NCBI GenBank assembly: GCA_028281665.1
Contig: JANQJK010000027.1
Span: 1 to 64,000, forward strand
Source of the DNA: Hyphococcus sp.
GTDB lineage: Bacteria; Pseudomonadota; Alphaproteobacteria; Caulobacterales; Parvularculaceae
Length of the DNA: 64,000 nt
Reading direction: 5' to 3'
The notes under the pieces were generated by a model. That model worked only from the letters and a program-made list of their open reading frames with translations, did no database searches and had not been told where the DNA came from. Shown in pieces: positions 35,413 through 43,432 of this stretch (position 1 is its first letter; every line of letters starts with the position of its first letter). The translations under genes were made by a program, and so were the position numbers.

Positions 35413-36561
35413 TCAGCGCGCGGGCCGGCGTGAGATTTCCGGGCGCCTTCGCTTGCCGTCGCCGCCGCGCTTTTGAAAATAAATCCATTGCGCCAGGGCG
35501 CGCATGGGCGGGGTAAAGAGCGTCGCGTTCAACAGGGCGTTGGGCGGGGCCGCGGACCAGGCGCGGCGCATCCATGTCTTCAGTCCGAAGCGCGGATATT
35601 CTCTCGCCATCAGCGCGCCCGGATCGGCGCCGCCATCCAGAAGGTATTCTGAAATTGCCGCGCCCGCGCGCCGGCCATATTGAAAGGCGAGGCGGATGCC
35701 CCCGGCGGTGAGCGGCGAGACGAGGCCCGCGGCGTCGCCCGTCAGCAGCACGCGCCGGGTGGACAGCGGGCGAACCAGCCCGCCACAGGGAATTGGTCCC
35801 GAACGTTTCGCCTTTACTTCGCAGTTCCACAGCGCGAAATGCGAATCGATCCGTTTGAGGAATGTATCGAAATCGGGCTTTCGTTTTTTGCCGAACGGTC
35901 CGTTTGCGACGGCGAGCCCTGCCTGCGTCAGGCTGACGCCGGGAACGACCCAGCCAAGATAGCCTGGCGCCAGTGACGCATCGACAAAACAATGGAGGAA
36001 GTCAGGATCGACGGTCGGAGACTCTTCAAACTCGGTCTCCATGCCAATCAGAAATTCCGTGTTGCGGCCAAGGCCGAAAGTTTTTGCGACCCGCGATTTC
36101 GCGCCGTCGGCGCCAAGAAGATAGCGGGCCTTCAAATCTACGCCGTGTATGTTGATGAGGTCGCCTGCAAGAGTTGCGTCTTCAAAGCGGGCGCCAAACA
36201 GGAGATCGGCGCCGGCGCGCTGCGCTTCGCGGGCGAGCCAGCGCATGATCGCCGGCGTGTCCGTGGCGAGAAAGTAATATCCGGGCGCGAAGAGGTCTGT
36301 CGACTGGTGGTTCGGCGCATACAGCCTGACGCCGGGAATTTTCCGGGTGAGCGCCGCCGGGATGTCGCATTCGGCGACCGCTTCCTTGACGAGAATGCCG
36401 GTGGTGCGCACCCGCGCGCCCGGTTCCGTCTTGGCGTCCATGACCGCCACCCGCAGGCCGCGATGGGCCGCCGTGCGCGCAGCAATGAGGCCCGCAAAGC
36501 TGGCGCCGACGACAACGAGGTCGTAAAGGCCGGCGTCCCGGTTATCATTGTTGCAGCGCAT
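35413..36561 (-). CDS. FAD-dependent oxidoreductase, geranylgeranyl-reductase-like
   Basis: 382 residues. An N-terminal FAD-binding motif, DLVVVGASFAGLIAARTAAHRG, is followed by a GARVRTTGILVKEA loop; the second FAD motif is VLLTGDAAGLVSPLTAGGI. This is the pattern of the geranylgeranyl reductase/FixC group of flavoproteins that reduce isoprenoid or lipid double bonds. The substrate is not identifiable here. It is transcribed divergently from the thioesterase-acyl-CoA ligase pair, 175 bases away. Confidence 0.85.
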   Translation of the reverse strand: MRCNNDNRDAGLYDLVVVGASFAGLIAARTAAHRGLRVAVMDAKTEPGARVRTTGILVKEAVAECDIPAALTRKIPGVRLYAPNHQSTDLFAPGYYFLATDTPAIMRWLAREAQRAGADLLFGARFEDATLAGDLINIHGVDLKARYLLGADGAKSRVAKTFGLGRNTEFLIGMETEFEESPTVDPDFLHCFVDASLAPGYLGWVVPGVSLTQAGLAVANGPFGKKRKPDFDTFLKRIDSHFALWNCEVKAKRSGPIPCGGLVRPLSTRRVLLTGDAAGLVSPLTAGGIRLAFQYGRRAGAAISEYLLDGGADPGALMAREYPRFGLKTWMRRAWSAAPPNALLNATLFTPPMRALAQWIYFQKRGGDGKRRRPEISRRPAR

Positions 36562-36736
36562 CGTCTCTCTCCCCGTATCCTTGGCGGCGCGGTGATAGGG
36601 CGCGAAGACGGCGACATTCGGGCCGCCCCTTGGCCATCCTGAGACGGCAACGCCGACGTTGGCAATTCACCAACTGCGCCGCATATGATAGCCTGACGCG
36701 GCGATTATAAAAAATCCCGAAGGGAGGCCGTCGCCA

Positions 36737-37168
36737 ATGGGCGAACACGGAATGGGCGAGGAAAACAAGGCGGCGCTTTTTAACGAGCACAACGCACCCT
36801 TCGGCAAAATGATCGGCGTTCATTTCACCCATGCGATGAAGGATCGCGTTGAGGCCGAGATGAAGGTGACGCCGGAGCACTGCACGGCGCCCGCGAACCT
36901 TCATGGGGGCGCCATTATGGCGTTTGCTGACAATCTCGGCGGCTGCGGCGCTTTCATGAACCTGCCCGAAGGCGCGATAACGTCGACCGTGGAATCGAAA
37001 ACGAACTTTCTGCGTCCGGTCCCGGTCGGCGAGACGATTAAAGGCGTCGCGACGCCGGTGAATCTGGGGCGAATGTTGCAGGTCTGGAAGACCGATATCT
37101 TCCGCGGCGACGGAAAGCTCGCGGCGGTGGTAACGCAGACGCAGATTGTATTGCAGCCAAAAACCTGA
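36737..37168 (+). CDS. PaaI-type hotdog thioesterase
   Basis: 143 residues, one hotdog domain. The helix motif is LHGGAIMAFADNLGG, with the catalytic Asp/Gly region typical of PaaI/ACOT13 enzymes, followed by ESKTNFLRPVPVGETIKG. It hydrolyses acyl-CoA thioesters. AGGGAGG at 36720-36726 supports ATG 36737. It lies 17 bases before an acyl-CoA ligase gene, suggesting the two act on the same acyl-CoA pool. Confidence 0.9.
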   Translation: MGEHGMGEENKAALFNEHNAPFGKMIGVHFTHAMKDRVEAEMKVTPEHCTAPANLHGGAIMAFADNLGGCGAFMNLPEGAITSTVESKTNFLRPVPVGETIKGVATPVNLGRMLQVWKTDIFRGDGKLAAVVTQTQIVLQPKT

Positions 37169-37185
37169 AGAAAAAGGGCAGGCCC

Positions 37186-38802
37186 ATGTACGAGGTCAAT
37201 CTCACCGAATCCAGTTTTCCTGCGGCCGGCGGGCCCGCGCCGGAACCGGTTACGATTGGCGCGGCGTTGCGCGCCTCCGCGACGGCGGCGCCGGACCGGG
37301 CGGCGATGAAGGAGCTGGGTTTTGACGGCGCGATCGGTCGCGCGTGGACATATGCGGAATTGCTGAACGATGCGGAGCGATTGGGCCGCGCCCTGGCGTC
37401 GCGCCATGAGGCCGGCGCGCGCGTTGCCGTTTATGCGAACAACGTGCCCGAGTGGGTGTTGCTGGAACTCGCTTGCGCGTTCGCCGACGTAACGCTGGTG
37501 ACCGTCAACCCCGCATATCAGAAGCGCGAATTGAAATACGTGCTCGAACAGTCGCGGGCGGAAGGGATTTACTATGTTTCCGATTTTCGCGGCAATCCGA
37601 TGCAGGAGATCGCCGACGCCGTGTGCGACGAGATTCCGGCGATCAAACACCGAATATTGCTGAACGACCACGAGGCGCTCCATGCGGGGGAAGGGGCCGG
37701 GCGCTTGCGGGAACCGAAACCGTCCGATCCCGTGCAAATGCAGTATACGTCGGGGACGACCGGCTTTCCGAAGGGCGCGCTGCTGCATCATAATGGACTT
37801 GTTCGCAATGGCGTCGACGTGATGACGCGGGCAAAGGTCGAGGCGGGCGATGTCTTCGTCAACAACATGCCGCTGTTCCATACGACCGGTTGCGCCATTC
37901 TGGTGCTCGGCGGGCTCGGCGTCGGCGCGACCATGCTGCTTGCGCCGATCTTCGATCCTGAAATGATCGTGCGTGTCATTGCGCGTGAGAAATCAAAATT
38001 CATCTTCGGCGTGCCGACGATGCTGGTGGCGCTTAATGACGCTGCCGAGGGCGCCGGCGTTGATACATCGTCGGTGAAGTCGATCTTGTCCGGCGGCGCG
38101 ATGGTGGCGCCGGAACTTTGCAAGCGTTCCGAAGCAGTGCTCGGCGCTCCGGTGCAGATCCTTTACGGTCAGACTGAGTCGTCCCCTGTTATTACCCAGT
38201 GCTGGCCCGATGACAGTCTGGAGGATTTGACCGAGACGATCGGTCAGCCCTTGCCCAATGTGGACGTTTCGATCCGCGATCCGCAGACCAATGAACCGGT
38301 CCCCGTCGGCGTGCAGGGGGAGATCTGCTGCCGGGGCTATCTCGTGATGATCGGCTATAACGATAATCCGGAAGCCAACGCCGCCGCCATCGACAAGGAT
38401 GGCTGGCTGCACACCGGCGATCTCGGAACGATGGACGCCCGGGGGTTCGTAAAGATTACCGGTCGCGTCAAAGAGATGATCATTCGCGGCGGTGAAAATC
38501 TGTTCCCGGCGGAGATCGAGAACGCCATGCTTGAACATGACGCAGTTGCCGAAGTCGCCGTTGTCGGCGTGCCGGACGAGAAATGGGGCGAACAGGTCGC
38601 CTGCTTCATGCGGGCGAGCGGCGAGGAAAAACCGGATGGCGCAATGCTCAAAGCGTTCATCCGCGAGCGGCTTTCTCCGCAGAAGACACCGGCCTTCTGG
38701 ATTTGGGTCGATGAGTGGCCGCTTACCGGCTCCGGCAAGATTCAGAAGTTCAAACTGCGGGAAGCCTTTGAGGCCGGCAAGTTTGAGGCGAACGCGGCGT
38801 AA
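37186..38802 (+). CDS. Acyl-CoA synthetase (AMP-forming)
   Basis: 538 residues. Adenylate-forming enzyme with the P-loop MQYTSGTTGFPKGALLHH, YGQTESSP, WLHTGDLGTMDARGFVKITGR and the C-terminal catalytic lysine in LTGSGKIQKFKL. The fold covers a large N-domain (about 1-425) and a small C-domain. It belongs to the medium/long fatty acyl-CoA ligase group (3-methylmercaptopropionyl/FadD-like); exact chain length is not visible. It is the second gene of the thioesterase-ligase operon. Confidence 0.92.
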   Translation: MYEVNLTESSFPAAGGPAPEPVTIGAALRASATAAPDRAAMKELGFDGAIGRAWTYAELLNDAERLGRALASRHEAGARVAVYANNVPEWVLLELACAFADVTLVTVNPAYQKRELKYVLEQSRAEGIYYVSDFRGNPMQEIADAVCDEIPAIKHRILLNDHEALHAGEGAGRLREPKPSDPVQMQYTSGTTGFPKGALLHHNGLVRNGVDVMTRAKVEAGDVFVNNMPLFHTTGCAILVLGGLGVGATMLLAPIFDPEMIVRVIAREKSKFIFGVPTMLVALNDAAEGAGVDTSSVKSILSGGAMVAPELCKRSEAVLGAPVQILYGQTESSPVITQCWPDDSLEDLTETIGQPLPNVDVSIRDPQTNEPVPVGVQGEICCRGYLVMIGYNDNPEANAAAIDKDGWLHTGDLGTMDARGFVKITGRVKEMIIRGGENLFPAEIENAMLEHDAVAEVAVVGVPDEKWGEQVACFMRASGEEKPDGAMLKAFIRERLSPQKTPAFWIWVDEWPLTGSGKIQKFKLREAFEAGKFEANAA

Positions 38803-38820
38803 CGCGTATCGCTGAGAGCG

Positions 38821-39015
38821 TTACGCGGCCTCGGTTTCGCGTATCTTCTCGTTCAGGTGTCTTTCTTCCGTCAGCATTTCGCCAGCGCTGTGGGTTCGCT
38901 GAGAGGATTCGTAGAGATCCTTACAGATTATCGCGTTTCGATCTTCATTAAATATCCAGACGCCAACCCGCTCGACATTCATGATGTCACTAACGGCTTC
39001 GGTGGCCTCTAGTCT
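38821..39015 (-). pseudogene. GAF-domain remnant
   Basis: This stretch of 65 codons is open on the minus strand from a stop at 39016-39018 to TAA at 38821-38823. It contains EATEAVSDIMNVERVGVWIF, then EDRNAIICKDLYESS and THSAGEML. These match the beta-strand and loop pattern at the start of GAF sensor domains (ALGVERVSVWLF..., CLDLYE.S...HSSG). A full GAF domain is about 150 residues and normally sits in a larger kinase, cyclase or phosphatase; here both ends are missing. It could still encode a 54-residue peptide from ATG 38982, but decay of a former signalling gene is more likely. Confidence 0.55.
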
Positions 39016-39076
39016 TCAGAAATTGCCATTTGGACGCGAGGTGGTAGACTTCCGCAGTCAGTCAGGGAGCGTACTT

Positions 39077-39583
39077 ATGCGTGTATTTCCAGCGATACTT
39101 ACTGCGTTTGCACTTGTCGCCTGCGCGGCTACCGGCCCCGCGGTCTATGGCCCCGCCGATGAAAAAGGTTTCGGGTATGCCGAGCAGCGGATTGAGGACG
39201 ACCGCTATCGCATCACGTATCAAGGCTCCGGCGGCATGCCGCCGGAGCTGGTTGAGGATTACGCGCTGCGCCGGGCGGCGGAGCTTGCGGATCAGAACGG
39301 CTATGATTGGTTTCGGGTGACCGGCCGGAGCACGGCTGGCGAAGAACGTGGCGGCGTGTCGGTGGGCACGGGCTTCGGGTCGAGTTCCTACGGCCGGCGC
39401 TCGTCTGTCGGCGTTGGCGTCGGTGCAGATTTGGGGCGGGTCGGCGCCCAGGAATTCTTCACTGCGCGCATGGAGGTCCTCATGGGAACGGGCGAGCCGC
39501 CCGAGGACGGCGAGGTTTACGATGCGCAGTCGGTACTGAACAATCTAACCGGCCCGGCGCCTTATCAGTACGGAGAGGAATAA
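39077..39583 (+). CDS. CC0125/CC1285-type lipoprotein
   Basis: 168 residues from ATG 39077, with AGGGAG seven bases upstream. A signal peptide ends in the lipobox LVAC (Cys 15 or so). The mature protein has GFGYAEQRIEDDRYRITYQGSG, an ALRRAAELADQNGYDWF helix and a serine/glycine-rich loop, the pattern of the Caulobacter CC0125/CC1285 lipoprotein family (function unknown). A longer frame from 38981 would bury the signal peptide and is rejected. The cupin gene follows after four bases. Confidence 0.85.
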   Translation: MRVFPAILTAFALVACAATGPAVYGPADEKGFGYAEQRIEDDRYRITYQGSGGMPPELVEDYALRRAAELADQNGYDWFRVTGRSTAGEERGGVSVGTGFGSSSYGRRSSVGVGVGADLGRVGAQEFFTARMEVLMGTGEPPEDGEVYDAQSVLNNLTGPAPYQYGEE

Positions 39584-39587
39584 CGTC

Positions 39588-40124
39588 TTGGACTGGTCGG
39601 CGCTTCGCCGCATTGTTACGGATAACGATGCCGACGGCCGTTCGCGGGTTTTGATTGACGGCGAGGCGGCGAAACTGATCGCCGTCGAGGAAGCGGGCCT
39701 TGCCGAAATCTGGACGGCGGACCTCGATGCGGCTCGCCTGTACGATGCAACAGACAAATTGAAAGCGGAAGATCTGCGACTTGAGCCGGCGAAGGGGGCC
39801 GTAAAAGTCCGCTGGTTTACGGTGGCGCCGGAAGATGACGGCCGCTCGCCGGATGAAAAGGAAGCCGCTGCGGCGTTTGCCTTCGCCGCGGTCGGCGCCG
39901 CTGAAGCGCGCATCGATACGTCCCGACACCCGATGATGCACAAGACCGAAACGCTAGACGTCATCATTCTCGTCAAAGGCGCCGTCGACCTCATCCTTGA
40001 TGAAGGCGCGCCGACGCCCGTCAAACCGGGCGATGTGGTCATTCAGCGCGCGACGAATCATGCCTGGGTCAATCGCGGAAAGGACACCGCGCTTCTCGTG
40101 GCGGTTTTGATTGACGCCGGGTAG
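39588..40124 (+). CDS. Cupin-domain protein
   Basis: 178 residues from a TTG start with GAGAGGAA at 39573-39580. The C-terminal half (about 110-178) is a small cupin barrel: RHPMMHKTETLDVIILVKG is motif 1 and PGDVVIQRATNHAW motif 2, including metal-type His and Glu residues. The N-terminal half has no recognised fold. Related proteins are often annotated as cupin isomerases or regulators; no substrate can be assigned. Likely co-transcribed with the preceding lipoprotein. Confidence 0.85.
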   Translation: MDWSALRRIVTDNDADGRSRVLIDGEAAKLIAVEEAGLAEIWTADLDAARLYDATDKLKAEDLRLEPAKGAVKVRWFTVAPEDDGRSPDEKEAAAAFAFAAVGAAEARIDTSRHPMMHKTETLDVIILVKGAVDLILDEGAPTPVKPGDVVIQRATNHAWVNRGKDTALLVAVLIDAG

Positions 40125-40131
40125 CGGCGCG

Positions 40132-40947
40132 CTACGCCCGTTCTGACAATTTGATAAACTGTTCGACGGTGATTTCTTCGGCTCTTTGCGCCGGGTCAAC
40201 GCCGACATCGGCAAGGATTTGATCTAGCCGATCGGAAAACAGGTTCTTCAGTGAGGAACGCAGCATCTTGCGACGCTGGCCGAAGGCGGCGGCGGTGACG
40301 CGTTCAAGGGCGAAGAGATCGCACTCTCGCGCGACCGGAGAAAACGTTACCACGGAGGAGACAACTTTCGGCGGGGGCGTGAAGGCCCGGGCCGGCAGAT
40401 TGAAAGCGCGGAGCGGAGCCGACGCCGCCTGCGCAATGACCGACAGGCGCCCATATGTCCTGGAGCCCGGCGCGGCAACGATGCGGTCCGCAACTTCCTT
40501 CTGAAACATCAGCGTCATCGACGACCAGAGGTCAGGTCCGACCTTCAACCATTTAATCAGCAGCTCCGTCGAGATATTGTACGGAAGGTTGGCGACGATT
40601 TTCACCGGCGCATTGTCGCTGAGCAGCACAAGTTCGTCCGCTGACAGAGCATCTGCCTCGATGATGTCCAACCGGCCCGGATAATGCGCCGCCAGTTCCG
40701 CGAGCGCGTCGATGCACCGTGCGTCGCGTTCGATGGCGGTAACATGCGCGCCGGCGGCGAGGAGCGCGCGCGTTAACCCGCCCGGCCCGGGGCCAATCTC
40801 CAAAACAGCGTCGCCCTCGCGAATGTCTGCGGCGCGGGCGATTTTCGCCGTCAAATTGAGATCGAGCAGGAAATGCTGGCCGAGAGATTTCTTCGCGCCG
40901 AGGCCATGGGCCTCAATCACGTCGCGTAATGGCGGCAGGTCGTTCAC
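40132..40947 (-). CDS. rsmA: 16S rRNA A1518/A1519 dimethyltransferase RsmA (KsgA)
   Basis: 271 residues. SAM-binding motif I is [16 protein letters not shown], and the catalytic motif IV is NLPYNIST; the N terminus carries KSLGQHFL. It dimethylates two adenines at the 3' end of 16S rRNA late in 30S assembly. It overlaps the upstream pdxA stop by four bases, the usual pdxA-rsmA pairing, and is the last gene of the lptF-to-rsmA run. Confidence 0.97.
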   Translation of the reverse strand: MNDLPPLRDVIEAHGLGAKKSLGQHFLLDLNLTAKIARAADIREGDAVLEIGPGPGGLTRALLAAGAHVTAIERDARCIDALAELAAHYPGRLDIIEADALSADELVLLSDNAPVKIVANLPYNISTELLIKWLKVGPDLWSSMTLMFQKEVADRIVAAPGSRTYGRLSVIAQAASAPLRAFNLPARAFTPPPKVVSSVVTFSPVARECDLFALERVTAAAFGQRRKMLRSSLKNLFSDRLDQILADVGVDPAQRAEEITVEQFIKLSERA

Positions 40948-41948
40948 GATGCGCGGCGGCGCGTCGCCAGCATATCGGCGAGACGGATCGCGGCGATCAG
41001 GCTGTCGGCGCGCGCAACGCCCTTTCCCGCGATGTTCAGCGCCGTGCCATGATCCGGGGAGGTGCGGATAATCGGCAATCCGAGCGTCACATTGACGGCG
41101 TCATGGAAGGCGAGCGTCTTGGCTGGGATCAACGCCTGATCGTGGAGCATGCAGAGGGCGGCGTCGTATTCGGCGCGGGCCTCTTCGTGAAACATCGTGT
41201 CGGCGGGCAGCGGCCCGGCGGCGTCGATGCCCAATTCCTGAAGCTCGCTTATCGCGGGCGCGATGATCAGAGTGTCCTCGGCGCCCATGGCGCCGTCCTC
41301 GCCCGCATGAGGGTTCAGTCCGGAAATAGCGAGCCGCGGCGCGGCGATTCCGAAATCACGTCTCAAGGCGTCCGCGGTAATCAGCGCTGTACGGACGATT
41401 AAATCCGGTCGGAGTGATTTGAGCGCGTTGGCGACCGATTGATGCACTGTTACGGGAACGGTGCGCAATTGCGGGCCGGCAAGCATCATCACGGCGCCGC
41501 GGGTCTGCGCGTCGCCGGGCATTGGCGCGTCCGCTGTCAGCGCATCCAGAAACTCCGTATGGCCCGGAAATGAAAAACCGGACGCCAGGAGCGCGGATTT
41601 CTGAATTGGATTGGTGACGACGGCGCCCGCCGCGCCGGACAGCGTAAAACCGACCGCCCGTTCGATGCTGGCGATAACCGAACTTGCGCTCTCCGGCGAC
41701 GCGCGTCCGGTTTGTGCGCCGTCGCAGCTTAACGCCAGCACTGGCAGCGCATTTGGAAAAACCGCGGGCGCCTGATCGGGGCTTTCGATGATACGGGTTT
41801 CCACGCCGGCGAATAGCGCGGGATCGGCAATGATGAAAAACGCCGGGCCGGAATTGCGGACGGCCAGCCAGGCCTTCTCCGTAATTTCCGGCGCAATGCC
41901 GCTGGGCTCGCCCATGGTGAGTGCGAGCGGCGGCGCGCTTTGCATCAT
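40944..41948 (-). CDS. pdxA: 4-hydroxythreonine-4-phosphate dehydrogenase PdxA
   Basis: 334 residues. Starts with [36 protein letters not shown] and [16 protein letters not shown] carry metal and substrate residues; the C-terminal end has [23 protein letters not shown]. It makes the aminoacetone-phosphate precursor of pyridoxal phosphate. Located between surA and rsmA as in most proteobacteria. Confidence 0.97.
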   Translation of the reverse strand: MMQSAPPLALTMGEPSGIAPEITEKAWLAVRNSGPAFFIIADPALFAGVETRIIESPDQAPAVFPNALPVLALSCDGAQTGRASPESASSVIASIERAVGFTLSGAAGAVVTNPIQKSALLASGFSFPGHTEFLDALTADAPMPGDAQTRGAVMMLAGPQLRTVPVTVHQSVANALKSLRPDLIVRTALITADALRRDFGIAAPRLAISGLNPHAGEDGAMGAEDTLIIAPAISELQELGIDAAGPLPADTMFHEEARAEYDAALCMLHDQALIPAKTLAFHDAVNVTLGLPIIRTSPDHGTALNIAGKGVARADSLIAAIRLADMLATRRRAS

Positions 41949-41957
41949 GGGGTCAGC

Positions 41958-43292
41958 CTATCCTTCGACGTCGATCGGGGTTTTCAGGCGGATGTCGATC
42001 GCGGCCCGCCGTTCCAGATCGCGAAGATACTGCTGGCTGATGCGCGACAACTGCCGTTGCAGGATGCGGCTTTCCAGGGTCTCGCGTGACGGGAGGCCGA
42101 GACCCTCGTCTTTGTCGCAGACATAAGCCGTGTGATAGGCGTTGTCCGCACCGATAACCGGCATCAGCTCCCCTCGGGAAAGCCCGTCGACGAAGTCGGA
42201 AAAGCGCGGGTCAATCTGATCAAGCGTGACGTTTTCAAGCAGGGCGTACCCGATGTCCTCGCCGAGATCGATGCGCAGGGCGCGCTGGGAACATGCGTCG
42301 GCGTTTTTCAGCTTTTCAAAGGCAAGGCGTGCTGCATTCTCTCCCATCTCCGCCGGAGCTGATGCATAGGCAAGCGTGAACGTAGGCTCGCCCGCGACCG
42401 TTGCTTCGCGTTTGTCACGAATGGCGAGGATCATGAATGCGCCTTCGGACGGAATCGGATTGGTGACGGCGCCGGCAGGCAATTCTTTCACGGCGCGGTC
42501 AAGTTCCGGCGCCAGTTCGCCGGCGCGCACCCAGCCCACATCACCGCCGACAGCGGCCGTGGTGCAGCCTGAATATTGCTGGGCGATAACGGCGAAGGGA
42601 ACGCCGCGACGCATTTGCTCAATCAGCTGCAATCCGCCCTGATAATATTGCTGCGCTTTCGAAGGGTCGTCGACCGGGATGCACAGCTCCGAAATCAGGA
42701 ACTGATCAAGGCTCGCATCTTCGCGCATGCGGTCCATCGTGTCTTCGATTTCGTCGTCGTTGACGCGCACCCGGTCGCGATAGCGTCCCTGAACGAGTTC
42801 CGGCCAGAGCGCATTGGCCTGGATCTGCTGGCGCAGGCTTCGCTCCGACACGCCCTGCTGATTCAACGCTTCAATCAGCGCTGCTGTAGACAAGTTAAAC
42901 TGCGCCGCCATGCCCGCGAGTTCGTTTTGGAAATCCCGGTCCGAGAACTTCATCTCGTATTTCTGGGTTTCCTGGATCTTCAGTTTTTCCTGAATCAGCT
43001 CGTTCAGCGACTGTTGCTGCAACTGGGGCAGGGCCTCCCGTGGGATCCGCCCGCCAGAAGAAATCAGCGCGAGCAGCATGCGCTGGCGTACGTCATAGGT
43101 GGTGACGACCTTGTCATCGACCACGGCGGCGACTTTCTCCGCCGGCAGGCCGGATCGTGCGATTACTTCGTCGCTTGTCGGGGGCGTCGCGTCGGCCGGT
43201 TCAGGCGCGGCTTCCTGGGCGCTGACATTACCGGCGCCGATGGCGATGACAGCCGTGCAGAGGATTGAAAATGCTGGAATAAAACGCTTCAC
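41958..43292 (-). CDS. surA: Periplasmic chaperone/peptidyl-prolyl isomerase SurA
   Basis: 444 residues from a GTG at 43292, which places a normal signal peptide (KRFIPAFSILCTAVIAI, cleaved near NVSAQ) at the N terminus; an upstream ATG at 43358 would add 22 residues before it. A SurA N-terminal chaperone domain (about 55-200, including NELIQEKLKIQETQKYEM) is followed by one parvulin domain (about 210-310, with GGDVGWV and ELPAGAVTNPI). It helps outer-membrane proteins such as LptD fold. It lies about 140 bases downstream of lptD. Confidence 0.93.
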   Translation of the reverse strand: MKRFIPAFSILCTAVIAIGAGNVSAQEAAPEPADATPPTSDEVIARSGLPAEKVAAVVDDKVVTTYDVRQRMLLALISSGGRIPREALPQLQQQSLNELIQEKLKIQETQKYEMKFSDRDFQNELAGMAAQFNLSTAALIEALNQQGVSERSLRQQIQANALWPELVQGRYRDRVRVNDDEIEDTMDRMREDASLDQFLISELCIPVDDPSKAQQYYQGGLQLIEQMRRGVPFAVIAQQYSGCTTAAVGGDVGWVRAGELAPELDRAVKELPAGAVTNPIPSEGAFMILAIRDKREATVAGEPTFTLAYASAPAEMGENAARLAFEKLKNADACSQRALRIDLGEDIGYALLENVTLDQIDPRFSDFVDGLSRGELMPVIGADNAYHTAYVCDKDEGLGLPSRETLESRILQRQLSRISQQYLRDLERRAAIDIRLKTPIDVEG

Positions 43293-43432
43293 AGTAGACC
43301 CGTATGATGCCGTTGGTTTCAACCTTTTGACCCGTAACGCCACGGGGCAATCCCGCAAACGGGCGTTCTAGGCTAAAAGCGTGACGAAAAATAGGCCATT
43401 TTGCCGTCCCGCGCCAACGCCGCCCGGATCGC

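Noticed and set aside
40119-40139. Hairpin GTAGC-N5-GCTAC formed by two converging stop codons
   Set aside because: No T tract on either side; it arises from the mirrored TAG stops and is not convincing as a terminator.
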